Source: a virus
Strand: one strand, 5' to 3'
Virus record (IMG/VR): IMGVR_UViG_3300021057_000018
Location: 1 to 43,317 of that record
DNA: 43,317 bases
Shown here: positions 20,849-29,131 of the stretch, in pieces
Numbering within the stretch: position 1 is the first letter of the stretch
Layout: each line of letters opens with the position of its first letter
Translations under genes and position numbers: made by a program
Notes under the pieces: model-generated
What the model saw: the letters and a program-made list of their open reading frames with translations, nothing else
Told to the model about the DNA's origin: nothing
Database searches by the model: none

Positions 20849-21919
20849 ATGCTGAAGGACGCCGGATCGGCAACGACCGGGTCTTTTCAGTCTGACGGCG
20901 TTCGCTACGACAGCAATTCTATGTCCGGCGAGGACATGAAGGCGCTGTTTGAGTCAGCCGACGCTCCTGCCGACGCACCTGTCACCACTCCCGAGCCTGA
21001 AACACCGGAGGGCGGCGAGTCTGAAGCCTCTGCCGACGCCACGCCCGCCGATCCCGCCCCGAAGCCCGGTCTTGAGACCAAGCCTGTTGAAGGCGACAAG
21101 ACCCCCAAGGGCAAAAAGAACCCGCAAGAGCGCATTGATCGCATCACGTTTGAGCGCGAAGAAGCCAAGCGTGATGCGGCGAAGGAGCGGCAGGCCCGCG
21201 AAGAGGCGGAGCGCCGGTATACGAGCGAGTTCCAGTCTCTCCGGGCCGAACTCGAAGCGCTGAAGGCTCCAAAGCAGCAGGATCAGCCGAAGCCGAAAGC
21301 CTTTGCTGCTGACCCCAATGAACCCAAGCTCGCGGACTTCCAGGATCAGGAAGACCCGTACGCCGCCTGGATGTTTGCGAAGTGGGAATACAAGCAGGAA
21401 CAGAAAGAACTGCAGGCCCGCGAAGCCTTCCAGCGCCAGCAGGTTGAGCAAGAGCAGCACGCCAAGCGTGAGCAGGAAGTCACGCGCATCCGCGAGTTTG
21501 GTCAGCGGATGGAAACACATTTCGCCTCCAACCCGGAATTGCGTGAGCAGTTGTTTGGGCCACATGGCCCCAAGCTGCACCGCGCCGGGTGGGAAGTAAT
21601 CATGGGATCGCAAATCCCTGAGCAACTTTGCGCGTATCTCGCGCAAAACCCGGAGGCGGAGCAGCGCATCAGCGCCGCCCCCCCTCTGCAGCAGTACCGG
21701 GAACTCACCCGGATTGAATTCGAGCTGGAGAAGGCTGCGACCACCGGATCGGCCGCTCCAGTTAAGCCCAAAACGTCCGCGCATCCTCCTGTCAGTCCGG
21801 TCAGTGGATCGCATGCGGCCCCTCGCTCCGGTGAGCCCGGCCCAGACGCGTCGTACGAAGAGCACGCCGCGTACTGGAACCGAGTCGAAGCGGAACAGAG
21901 ACGGGCCGGTCGTAGGTAA
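20849..21919 (+). CDS. Scaffolding protein
   Basis: 356 aa, directly before the coat gene as in P22. The N-terminal 110 residues are acidic and Pro/Ala-rich (TTPEPETPEGG...). A long helical core follows with heptad character (ERIDRITFEREEAKRDAAKE, QSLRAELEALKA, EQEVTRIREFGQRMETH), and the C-terminus is basic (VEAEQRRAGRR), the expected coat-binding end of P22-type scaffolds. It would direct procapsid assembly and leave before packaging. Assigned by position and composition; sequence identity among scaffolds is low. Confidence 0.8.
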   Translation: MLKDAGSATTGSFQSDGVRYDSNSMSGEDMKALFESADAPADAPVTTPEPETPEGGESEASADATPADPAPKPGLETKPVEGDKTPKGKKNPQERIDRITFEREEAKRDAAKERQAREEAERRYTSEFQSLRAELEALKAPKQQDQPKPKAFAADPNEPKLADFQDQEDPYAAWMFAKWEYKQEQKELQAREAFQRQQVEQEQHAKREQEVTRIREFGQRMETHFASNPELREQLFGPHGPKLHRAGWEVIMGSQIPEQLCAYLAQNPEAEQRISAAPPLQQYRELTRIEFELEKAATTGSAAPVKPKTSAHPPVSPVSGSHAAPRSGEPGPDASYEEHAAYWNRVEAEQRRAGRR

Positions 21920-21921
21920 GT

Positions 21922-23133
21922 ATGGCGAACAATTATTTTCAGTCGCCGCTCTGGATTGGACGCGAAGTCCTGCGTGTAGCCGAGAACGAGACGCGCTTTG
22001 TCCGCAACATCGACAAGAAGCTCTCAGACGATTTCCTCGTCTCGGGTACCAAGGTTGGCGGCACCGTGGGTGTCCGTCTGCCGCAGCGCTTCGTGACCAA
22101 GAAGGGCCAGGCGCTTCAGGAACAGGGCATTAACGATCAGGTGGTCTACGTGACCATCACCGATCAGGCGCAGGTGGCATGGGGCTGGTCCTCGATGCAG
22201 GCCACGCTCGACGTGCAGGATACCCGTGAGCGCTACGTGCGTCCGGCCGCCGTGCAGATCGCGAACACGATGGACAAGGATGGCCTCGGCCGTCTGTATC
22301 AGGACATCTACTTCGCGCAGGGCACGCCGGGGACCACGCCGACCGCCAACACTACGTATTTTGCGCTGGCCGATGATCTGACGCAGATCGCGGCGGTCCC
22401 GAAGGACAACCGCAACATGGTGATCGATGCCGTGATGGGCACCGCGATTGCCAACGCAAACATCACCCTCTTCCAGCCGAAGGCGGACTTCTTCGAGGGC
22501 ATGATGGCCGCCAACGCGCTTAAGTGGAAAGAGTGGTGGGAGGACGTGAACATTGCGTCTCACACCTACGGCACCTACGGCGGCACGCCGCTGGTGAATG
22601 GCGCATCGCAGACCGGCACGTCGCTGGTGACGGATGGCTGGTCCTCGGGTGCCTCGACGCTGAACAAGGGCGACGTGTTCACGATTGGCTCAGGCTCGAC
22701 CGCGGTCAAGGCCGTGAACGTGCAGGGCTATCAGGATGCGGGACTGGCGCAGAAGTTTGTCGTGACCCAGACGGTGAGTGATTCCACTGGGGCCATGACG
22801 ATTTCGATTTCGCCGTCCATTATCACCTCGGGCGCATATCAGACGGTGGTCGCCTCGCCGGCGGATAACGCCACGATCAACGTCACGGGCTCGTCAGGTG
22901 TCACGTCGCGTCAGGGCTTGGGCTTCCACCGGGAAGCGTTCGTCATGGCGGGCGCGGATCTGGTGATGCCGAACCAGGGCAAGGCCGAGCGCGTGCGTGC
23001 GCCGAAGTCGGGCCTGTCACTGCGGTACTGGGAAGCCTCAGACATCCGCACCGATTCACACCCCTCGCGTCTGGATGTCATCTACGGCTTCAGAACGCAG
23101 CGCGCCGATTGGGCCGGCCGCATTCAGGGCTAA
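21922..23133 (+). CDS. Major coat protein (P22 gp5-like)
   Basis: 403 aa. It starts MANNYFQSPLWIGREVLRVAE, and the N-arm/early region contains GGTVGVRLPQRFVTKKGQAL, VYVTITDQAQVAWGWSS and REYRV-type ERYVRPAAVQIANTMD, the set seen in P22-family coat proteins with an HK97 fold. An insert-like region (about 225-330) is rich in Ser/Thr/Gly (SGASTLNKGDVFTIGSGST), corresponding in position to the P22 I-domain. Residues 45-83 are echoed by the Tat protein at 15471-15740. Confidence 0.95.
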   Translation: MANNYFQSPLWIGREVLRVAENETRFVRNIDKKLSDDFLVSGTKVGGTVGVRLPQRFVTKKGQALQEQGINDQVVYVTITDQAQVAWGWSSMQATLDVQDTRERYVRPAAVQIANTMDKDGLGRLYQDIYFAQGTPGTTPTANTTYFALADDLTQIAAVPKDNRNMVIDAVMGTAIANANITLFQPKADFFEGMMAANALKWKEWWEDVNIASHTYGTYGGTPLVNGASQTGTSLVTDGWSSGASTLNKGDVFTIGSGSTAVKAVNVQGYQDAGLAQKFVVTQTVSDSTGAMTISISPSIITSGAYQTVVASPADNATINVTGSSGVTSRQGLGFHREAFVMAGADLVMPNQGKAERVRAPKSGLSLRYWEASDIRTDSHPSRLDVIYGFRTQRADWAGRIQG

Positions 23134-23147
23134 GGGAGGACACGAAC

Positions 23148-23795
23148 ATGGCTCTGACTACGACCACCCTCAACGGCGCAATCTCGGCGGATCAGGTCAC
23201 GATCAAGGTGACATCCGGTACCGGCTTCGGTAAAGGGAAGCTCATTCAGATCGACGATGAGTTCCTTGAGCAGACCGCCGATGCGGATTCCGCTTCTACC
23301 ACGATCATTCCGGTGCGGCGTGGTGTCAACGGCCGCGTGGCGAAGGCCCATCCTACCAGCGCGAATGTCAAAGTCGGCAATCCGTACGACGACTTCGGCG
23401 GTGATGCGGTGGCGACGTCCACCACGTATCCGCTCGCAGGTCGTCAGCGGGTGGTGCTGAGTTACAGCGCTTCTGGTGCGATCACGCTGCCCTCACCCGG
23501 TACCGACATGGTGGCGGTGCTCAATGGCACCGGGACGCTGGCGATGACCGTCGCCGCCCCCACAAAGGATATGGATGGCGACATGTTGCTGATCATCGGC
23601 AACGGCAAGTCGGCCTCCACGATCGACTTCGACGCCACGAACGGCCTCGGCAACGCGGGCTCCGGCTACGACCGCATCACCTTCCAAAACGCGGGACAGG
23701 TGTGCATGCCGGTGATTGCGTGCAATGGCTTCTGGTTGGCGGTGAACGCGCCGATCACGGGCACCTCGACCTCTATTTCTGTGGCGGTCGGCTAA
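23148..23795 (+). CDS. Head decoration/fibre-like protein
   Basis: 215 aa from ATG 23148 (AAGGGAGGA upstream), following the coat gene. MALTTTTLNGAISADQVTIK, then LIQIDDEFLEQTAD and VRRGVNGRVAKAHPTSANVK, form an N-terminal domain often found in phage virion proteins that begin a small beta-sandwich. The C-terminal half (about 110-215) is a beta-rich, Gly/Thr-rich domain. Likely binds the capsid surface. Precise role unknown. Confidence 0.65.
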   Translation: MALTTTTLNGAISADQVTIKVTSGTGFGKGKLIQIDDEFLEQTADADSASTTIIPVRRGVNGRVAKAHPTSANVKVGNPYDDFGGDAVATSTTYPLAGRQRVVLSYSASGAITLPSPGTDMVAVLNGTGTLAMTVAAPTKDMDGDMLLIIGNGKSASTIDFDATNGLGNAGSGYDRITFQNAGQVCMPVIACNGFWLAVNAPITGTSTSISVAVG

Positions 23796-23802
23796 CAACC
23801 AT

Positions 23803-23829
23803 GAGGGCTGGCGGTGATCGCTGGCCCTC
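23803..23829 (+). promoter_or_regulatory. Stable intercistronic hairpin 1
   Basis: GAGGGCTGGCG (23803-23813) can pair with CGCTGGCCCTC (23819-23829) over 11 positions (with G.U pairs) around a five-base loop GTGAT. It lies directly upstream of the AGGAG of the next gene and just after the coat/decoration genes. It may protect the abundant coat mRNA or attenuate downstream expression. No U-tract. Confidence 0.55.
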
Positions 23830-23843
23830 TCTTCAGGAGTCTC

Positions 23844-24419
23844 ATGAGCAACATTCAGCCGGAAACGATCTGGGGCGGCGAGTTCACCGACGAGGATTCG
23901 CAGCGTCTGCACGAAGAAATGAACAAGGCCACGGTCGTGCCTCGCATCAACGGCCGACTGATGACGTTTCCGGCCTACGAATACCGGCCTTACCCGGCGG
24001 CAATTTACGGCGTCTGGACCGACTCGCGTAAGCGCGACGAACTGATCCAGGTCGCACGGCTCAACTCGCTCAATCTGTTGCTCCCCTTGGAGCGTGAGCG
24101 GGCGGAGTCGTTGCTGCCGCCGTGGGATTCGCGTCTCGTGCAGAACGATCGCGAGTTGAAGGACTGGCTGAGCAAGGGCTGGACGGAGCATCCCGATCAG
24201 GTCAAGGAAGCGCACCAGAAGTATCTGGATGCGATTGCGGATCAGGCGGCGATGCGGGCGTATGACGACCAGCGCATGAGCGAGAAGGCGAAAGCCGAAT
24301 TTGATGCGGCGGATCGGGCCAATGGTGCCGAACACCTGGTGGATTTGCCGGTGCCTGTGCTGAACAAGAAGCGCGGGCGTCCTCGGAAAACGGAAGACAC
24401 GGCGACCTCCGTCGCCTAA
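23844..24419 (+). CDS. Virion-region protein with C-terminal AT-hook-like motif
   Basis: 191 aa from ATG 23844 (AGGAG upstream). The first 70 residues read MSNIQPETIWGGEFTDEDSQ, FPAYEYRPYPAAIYGVWTDS. A helical segment follows (KDWLSKGWTEHPDQVKEAHQ, DAIADQAAMRAYDDQRMSEKAK). The end has NKKRGRPRKTEDTA, where RGRP between Lys/Arg residues is an AT-hook-like core. Might contact DNA inside the head or be assembly related. Confidence 0.6.
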   Translation: MSNIQPETIWGGEFTDEDSQRLHEEMNKATVVPRINGRLMTFPAYEYRPYPAAIYGVWTDSRKRDELIQVARLNSLNLLLPLERERAESLLPPWDSRLVQNDRELKDWLSKGWTEHPDQVKEAHQKYLDAIADQAAMRAYDDQRMSEKAKAEFDAADRANGAEHLVDLPVPVLNKKRGRPRKTEDTATSVA

Positions 24420-24437
24420 GGAAAGACTCGGTTCTCT

Positions 24438-25376
24438 ATGTCCAATCTCCTTTCGGCTCAGCAGGGCATTCTCACGGCGGACTCGCTCAAGGGCGCGTCC
24501 TTTGCGGCCATCAACGCGACCTTCTACGTGGACGGCACGTACGGCTTTGACGGCAATCCGGGCACCTCGCCGGGGTTGGCGTTTCGGACGTTTGCGCCGC
24601 TCGACTATCTCTTGCCGCTCTGGCGGAAGAATCACAACTACTCGCAGCAGATCGTCGTGGCGATGGCCGGCGTGATCAACCAGGAATGGTCCACGCCGAA
24701 AGTGAACGACGTGAAGATCGTCGGCGCGGGCACGTTGCCACGGCAGGCGACCACCTCTGGTGTCGCGAACGGCGGCGGCGCGACGTGGCTGTCTCCGACC
24801 AGTGGCACGGGTGCGCTGTTTCAGCCGAACGGGCAGGGATGGGTGGTTGAGAACGTCTTTTTCAACTGCTCGGCCACCGCGAATCCGTGCGTCAAATTGG
24901 TGAACGCGGGCGATCCGCCCTCGTCGAACTGTTCCGAGAAGTTCACGCTGCGCAATTGCATCCTGACCGGCACGGATGAAGGCGTGCATGCCACGGACAA
25001 CCCAAACCACGTCCTGATTGAGGGATGCACGTTCTTTGGCTTCTCGGGTGCGGGAGACATCGCCATCACCGTATCAACGGGGCTGGGGACCGGCACGCTG
25101 CTGGATTGGCGCATCCTGAACTGCAAGTTCTTCAACAACGCGGCCAACATCACGGCGGGCTTCTCCCACGCGACGATCGCCGGGTGTGTCATCGAAAACG
25201 GCACGGCGTCGAACATCAACCTGACGGGTGGCACCGCGCCGAATTTCGTGGTCGGCAACTACTTCAACATTACGGCGGCGGACTTTGATCCGGCCGGTGG
25301 GACCACGGGTGTGACCGGCGACGTGTGGAGTAACACGCTGTCCGACGCGATTGAAACGGGTCTGCCGGCCAACTAA
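24438..25376 (+). CDS. Right-handed beta-helix protein
   Basis: 312 aa. Begins MSNLLSAQQGILTADSLKGA, then ATFYVDGTYGFDGNPGTSPG, the motif that commonly opens pectate-lyase-like folds (xxYVDxxxGxDxxxGTSPxxAF). The repeated short strands with Asn/Cys stacks (FTLRNCILTGTDEGVHAT, HVLIEGCTFFGFSG, WRILNCKFFNNAANI, ATIAGCVIENGT) show at least five coils. No catalytic residues identified. Placed in the head module, so a capsid decoration or depolymerase-like surface protein rather than a tail spike. Confidence 0.75.
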   Translation: MSNLLSAQQGILTADSLKGASFAAINATFYVDGTYGFDGNPGTSPGLAFRTFAPLDYLLPLWRKNHNYSQQIVVAMAGVINQEWSTPKVNDVKIVGAGTLPRQATTSGVANGGGATWLSPTSGTGALFQPNGQGWVVENVFFNCSATANPCVKLVNAGDPPSSNCSEKFTLRNCILTGTDEGVHATDNPNHVLIEGCTFFGFSGAGDIAITVSTGLGTGTLLDWRILNCKFFNNAANITAGFSHATIAGCVIENGTASNINLTGGTAPNFVVGNYFNITAADFDPAGGTTGVTGDVWSNTLSDAIETGLPAN

Positions 25377-25383
25377 CGCCTGG

Positions 25384-25410
25384 CGGGGGAGGACACGGTG
25401 TCTTCCCTCG
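25384..25410 (+). promoter_or_regulatory. Stable intercistronic hairpin 2
   Basis: CGGGGAGGAC with one leading base (25384-25394) pairs with GTCTTCCCTCG (25400-25410) over 11 positions with G.U pairs, loop ACGGT. Same design as the hairpin at 23803-23829 (11-bp stem, five-base loop), so two such elements flank the AT-hook and beta-helix genes. The next gene's GTGAGGA follows. Confidence 0.5.
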
Positions 25411-25424
25411 CATGGTGAGGACTC

Positions 25425-25766
25425 ATGAACATCACCAATACCGGCACCGATCCAGTCTTTTTGCTCGATCGTGTCACCACGGGCACCAGTAAGCCCTTTC
25501 AGGTGATCGGCTCGCACAAAGACGTGTGCGTGACGTTCACCTCGGAGGGGACGACCTCCGGCGGGACGCTCATCATCGAAGAGTCTGATCTGCCGTCCTA
25601 CACCGGCACGTGGAGCCAGATTGCCTCACAGGCGGCGTCCGGGTTTACGGGTGGCGCGAAGCTCTGCACGCATGTCCAGTTGGGGGCGGGGTTGTGGGTG
25701 CGCGCGCGGGTGAGTGCGACGGTCACGGGTGGCGGAACGGCCACCGTCACGATTAGCGGTGCGTAA
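25425..25766 (+). CDS. Small beta-rich virion protein
   Basis: 113 aa. MNITNTGTDPVFLLDRVTTG, VCVTFTSEGTTSGGTLIIEE, AKLCTHVQLGAGLWVRARVS and ATVTISGA give an antiparallel beta-sandwich pattern with little helix. Similar small proteins act as decoration or tail-knob components in podoviruses. It overlaps the gp4-like gene by one base (TAATG). No specific family recognised. Confidence 0.6.
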   Translation: MNITNTGTDPVFLLDRVTTGTSKPFQVIGSHKDVCVTFTSEGTTSGGTLIIEESDLPSYTGTWSQIASQAASGFTGGAKLCTHVQLGAGLWVRARVSATVTGGGTATVTISGA

Positions 25767-26506
25767 TGACCGTCCTCGAACTGATCTCGCTGTCGCTCAA
25801 AGACATCGGCGTCCTCGGACAGGGGCAGACGGCCGGCGGGTCACAGGCGAATGATGCGCTGACCTCGCTGAACATGCTGATCGAGGCGTGGAGCACGAAT
25901 CGCCTGTTAACGCATGTCATCAAGCGCGTGACGTGGACGATTGCGAACGGGACGGCGAGTTACACCGTGGGGACCGGCGCGACAATCAACATTGCGCGGC
26001 CCTCGACGATGAACTATCAGGGCTGCAACGTCACCTACATCGACACCGCGAGCAACGCAGAGATTGAGCTGCCGCTGTTCATGCTCACGGATGACGCCTA
26101 CCAGGCGATCCCACAGAAGCCGCTGGCGGCGACCTATCCGACGAGTTGGTACTACAACCCGACCTACACCAGCAGTGCCGCGCCCTATGGGACATTGACG
26201 CTCTGGCCGGTGCCGAATGTCAGCACGCTCACGGGTGTGTTTTACGCGCCTGTGGCGGCCACGACGGTGGCGCTGGCGGACACGATCGCGTTGCCTCCGG
26301 GCTATACGCGGTTCTATCGCTGGAACCTCTCGGAAGAGTTGCTGTCGGCGTTTGCGGTGCCCGATCAGATCGCGCAGCGGGTGATGGCGAAGGCGCGTGA
26401 AACCAAAGGCGACATCGAAAAAGTCAATACGCGCTTGCAGGACTTGGGATTTGATCTTGCGCTCATTCCGAACGCGCAGAACAGCAACGTATACACCGGC
26501 AGTTGA
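25766..26506 (+). CDS. P22 gp4-like tail accessory (head-tail connector) protein
   Basis: 246 aa. MTVLELISLSLKDIGVLGQG, SQANDALTSLNMLIEAWSTN and RVTWTIANGTASYTVGTGAT match the family of P22 gp4 (first protein to bind the portal after packaging). Further family motifs: MNYQGCNVTYIDTASN, PLFMLTDDAYQAIPQKPLAA and WPVPNVSTLTGVFYAPV. It extends the portal channel and is a binding site for the tail needle/gp10. Larger than P22 gp4 (166 aa), typical of relatives with an extra C-terminal helical part. Confidence 0.9.
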   Translation: MTVLELISLSLKDIGVLGQGQTAGGSQANDALTSLNMLIEAWSTNRLLTHVIKRVTWTIANGTASYTVGTGATINIARPSTMNYQGCNVTYIDTASNAEIELPLFMLTDDAYQAIPQKPLAATYPTSWYYNPTYTSSAAPYGTLTLWPVPNVSTLTGVFYAPVAATTVALADTIALPPGYTRFYRWNLSEELLSAFAVPDQIAQRVMAKARETKGDIEKVNTRLQDLGFDLALIPNAQNSNVYTGS

Positions 26507-26742
26507 TGATGACTCTACAGGAACGCTACGACGCAGAGAAAGCCGCCGCGGCCCAACTCGGCCAGCGGTATCAGCAGGCCCGAACGGCCATTGTGCAGAT
26601 GGAGCAGGAGATGATCCGCTTCGATGCGCGGATGGCGCTGCTCGAACAGTTGATGCAGCCACAGCCCGCACAGGATGCCCCTGCTGAGCCGCTTGCGTTC
26701 ACGAAGCCTCGCCGGAAGAAGGCAGAAAGTGACGTGGCGTAA
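26506..26742 (+). CDS. Small coiled-coil protein
   Basis: 78 aa from ATG 26506 (TGATG overlap). Residues about 5-50 form a continuous coiled coil (RYDAEKAAAAQLGQRYQQAR, IVQMEQEMIRFDARMALLEQ), followed by a Pro-rich hinge and a basic tail (KPRRKKAESDVA). Its position between gp4-like and gp10-like genes would suit a tail accessory or chaperone. Confidence 0.65.
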   Translation: MMTLQERYDAEKAAAAQLGQRYQQARTAIVQMEQEMIRFDARMALLEQLMQPQPAQDAPAEPLAFTKPRRKKAESDVA

Positions 26743-27359
26743 TGGCGGAATCCGTTTGGATCGGCTGGCTCGGCCCGATTCGCTTTGAGGCGAGCGGTTC
26801 CACTGTCATCTTCCCCGGCAACCTGCAAGCGGAACGGTTCTTAGGCGCAGATGGGACCGCAGCCGCGCCCACCTTCAGCTTCTACGGAACGGGTGACGGC
26901 GACAACGGGATGTATTTGTCGGCGGCGGATACGTTGGGGTGGAGTGCGGGCGGGACGCTGAGACTGTCTCTCTCGTCCTCGGCGTTGATCAGCACGCTGA
27001 GTATCACAGCGCCACGGCTCGTTGCCGCAACAAGCACGGACCTGGATCTCGGCGCAGGGGGCTCTGGATGGTGGCGCATTGCAGCGGCCACTGGGAATCT
27101 CACGTCCATTGACAATGGCAGTTCGTTCGGCTGGGCGGATGTCTCCCTCTCTCGCGGAGCCGCCGGACGTGTGGATACCACGAAAGCCTTCCGTATGACG
27201 CCTGTGGCGTTTACGGCGTTGCCCACGGCGGCCGAAGGCGCGATTGCCTCGGTGAATGATTCCAACACGGCGTCATGGGGCGCCACCATCGCTGGCGGTG
27301 GCGCGAACAAAGTGCTTGCGTACTACAACGGAACTAACTGGACCGTGGCCGGCGCGTAG
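26742..27359 (+). CDS. Tail/fibre-like beta protein
   Basis: 205 aa. MAESVWIGWLGPIRFEASGS then FSFYGTGDGDNGMYLSAADT is a motif frequent in phage tail fibre and decoration repeats. The rest is a Ser/Gly/Ala-rich beta region (LRLSLSSSALISTLSITAPR) ending GGGANKVLAYYNGTNWTVAG, a common distal ending of fibre-type proteins. Probably a structural tail component. Confidence 0.7.
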   Translation: MAESVWIGWLGPIRFEASGSTVIFPGNLQAERFLGADGTAAAPTFSFYGTGDGDNGMYLSAADTLGWSAGGTLRLSLSSSALISTLSITAPRLVAATSTDLDLGAGGSGWWRIAAATGNLTSIDNGSSFGWADVSLSRGAAGRVDTTKAFRMTPVAFTALPTAAEGAIASVNDSNTASWGATIAGGGANKVLAYYNGTNWTVAGA

Positions 27360-27367
27360 GAGGGCTA

Positions 27368-27646
27368 GTGGCAGAGATTATCACGCTCACATCTCCGGTC
27401 CCGTCGATCACGAATTACCGCGTAGCGGAGTTGCGTCTGAACTGGGCGGCGGGTCATATCCACGTCGGCCTGCTGGGGCCGAATAACGAGACGGCGACTT
27501 GTGAGTACTCCGGTGCTGCCGCGACGGCGCTCATGACGGCGCTCAATAAGGCCAATCTGACATCCAATTCGTTGCATCGGCGCGTCCTCTCGCAGTTGGT
27601 GAGCGACGGCAAGTTGGCGGGCACGATTTCCGGGATCCCGGACTGA
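27368..27646 (+). CDS. Small virion-associated protein
   Basis: 92 aa from GTG 27368. Reads EIITLTSPVPSITNYRVAEL then HIHVGLLGPNNETATCEYSG and ALMTALNKANLTSNSLHRRV, a compact alpha/beta pattern that recurs in tail regions of many phages. No specific role known. Confidence 0.65.
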   Translation: MAEIITLTSPVPSITNYRVAELRLNWAAGHIHVGLLGPNNETATCEYSGAAATALMTALNKANLTSNSLHRRVLSQLVSDGKLAGTISGIPD

Positions 27647-27652
27647 GCGCAT

Positions 27653-29131
27653 ATGCCCTCGTTTCCGAATGCCCTCGGACGCTCCTATACCCTGAGCAAC
27701 CGCATCACGGATCAGGAATTGACCATTAATTGGTTTGCCGAGATCAGTGAATCCAAGGGGGCCACGTCTCAGGTGAGCTTTCTCCCGACGCCGGGCGTGG
27801 AGCAGGCGGTGCTCGTCGCCAAAGTGGGCTGGCGGGCCATGTGGCAGATGAACGGCCGTTGCTTCGGCGTCTGCCAAGACACGCTGTACGAGATCACGAT
27901 GAGCGCGGGCTCGTTCGTGGCGACCTCTCGCGGGACGGTGGCGCTCGATAACAACCCGGCGACGATCTGCACGAATGGCGACGGTGGCGGGCAGCTATTC
28001 ATTACGTCAGGCGGGAATGGCTACTGCTACACGCTGGCCACGAACGTCTTGACGCAAATCGCAGCCCTAAACGGCCTGGCTACGCAGGGGGATTACCTCG
28101 GTGGCTATTTCCTCGCGTTCGATGCGAACACGTCCACGGTCTACTTTTCGGACCTCTTGGACGGGGCGACGTGGGATCCGACCAACTTCTTCCAGCGCAC
28201 GAATCAGCCCGATCGCTGGGTGGCGATGAAAGTCACCTCCTGGAACTACATCTTCCTAATCGGGGAGCAGACGGGCGAGGGCTGGTATCCGAACGGGGAG
28301 CTTGACCTGCCGTTCCAGCCTGATCCCTCGGCGACATTCGTCAAGGGGTGCGCGGCGGCGTTCTCGCTCACGAATGCGGGCGGCACGCTGGTGTGGTTGT
28401 CGAAGAACAACGACGGCGACTTTGAAGTGATCGCGGCGGCGGGACTGGAGCCGCAGCGCATTTCTGACTTTGCGCTGGAAACGCAGTTGGCGGAGTACGT
28501 CCGCGACGGCCTCTCGATCAGTAACGCGATTGGCCAGTCGTTCCGCATGCAGGGCCATACGTGGTACCGGCTGACGTTACCGACGACGGGCATTGAAAAG
28601 ACCTGGCAGTTTGACTTTACCTCTGGCTGGTGGACGCTGGTCGGGACGTGGATTCCGGAAGAGTCTGAGTACACCTATTTCCGCCCGGTATTTGTGTGCT
28701 TCGCGTTCAATCACACGCTGGCGGGGGATCGTGAATCGGGCGTGCTCTACCACTTGGACATGAACTTTACGTCTGACGTGGACGGGCGCGTGATTCGCCG
28801 GGTACGACGGACGCCGGCCGTGGTGCAGGCGCAGACCTACGTGTATCACCGGAAGCTCACGCTGTTGATGCAGGTCGGGATCGATGTCCCGATCAGCGGG
28901 ACGGGCTCGAATCCGCTCCTGATGCTGCGCTACTCCGATGATGGCGGGATCACGTGGGGCAATGAAATCGATCTCTCAGTCGGGGAACTTGGGAATACCT
29001 CCGCGCTGGTGTGGTTCTGGCAGTTGGGCGTGGCGAGGAATCGCGTGTATGAGCTGAGCTGCACGGATCCCGTACCGTGGAAAATTTCCGAGGCGTACCT
29101 TGATGCGCGTCGATCGCTGGAGGCGGCGTAA
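27653..29131 (+). CDS. P22 gp10-like tail accessory / DNA stabilisation protein
   Basis: 492 aa, similar in length to P22 gp10 (about 472). Begins FPNALGRSYTLSNRITDQEL, TINWFAEI-type N-terminus with LPTPGVEQAVLVAKVGWRAM. The blade-like repeats (GYCYTLATNVLTQIAALNGL, YFSDLLDGATWDPTNFFQRT, WNYIFLIGEQTGEGWYPNG) fit the propeller-like structure of this family. It binds to gp4 and closes the portal so DNA stays inside. It stands after gp4 as in P22, though with four small genes between. Confidence 0.9.
   Translation: MPSFPNALGRSYTLSNRITDQELTINWFAEISESKGATSQVSFLPTPGVEQAVLVAKVGWRAMWQMNGRCFGVCQDTLYEITMSAGSFVATSRGTVALDNNPATICTNGDGGGQLFITSGGNGYCYTLATNVLTQIAALNGLATQGDYLGGYFLAFDANTSTVYFSDLLDGATWDPTNFFQRTNQPDRWVAMKVTSWNYIFLIGEQTGEGWYPNGELDLPFQPDPSATFVKGCAAAFSLTNAGGTLVWLSKNNDGDFEVIAAAGLEPQRISDFALETQLAEYVRDGLSISNAIGQSFRMQGHTWYRLTLPTTGIEKTWQFDFTSGWWTLVGTWIPEESEYTYFRPVFVCFAFNHTLAGDRESGVLYHLDMNFTSDVDGRVIRRVRRTPAVVQAQTYVYHRKLTLLMQVGIDVPISGTGSNPLLMLRYSDDGGITWGNEIDLSVGELGNTSALVWFWQLGVARNRVYELSCTDPVPWKISEAYLDARRSLEAA

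Noticed and set aside
23803-23829. Intrinsic terminators at the strong hairpins (also 25384, 40036)
   Set aside because: None is followed by a U-rich run on either strand, so they are listed as hairpins only.
23493-25010. Minus-strand open frame of 505 codons, also 20954-21865 and 19620-20279
   Set aside because: All lie antisense to strong structural genes, are Arg/Leu/His-rich and lack ribosome binding sites; they arise from GC-rich codon bias.
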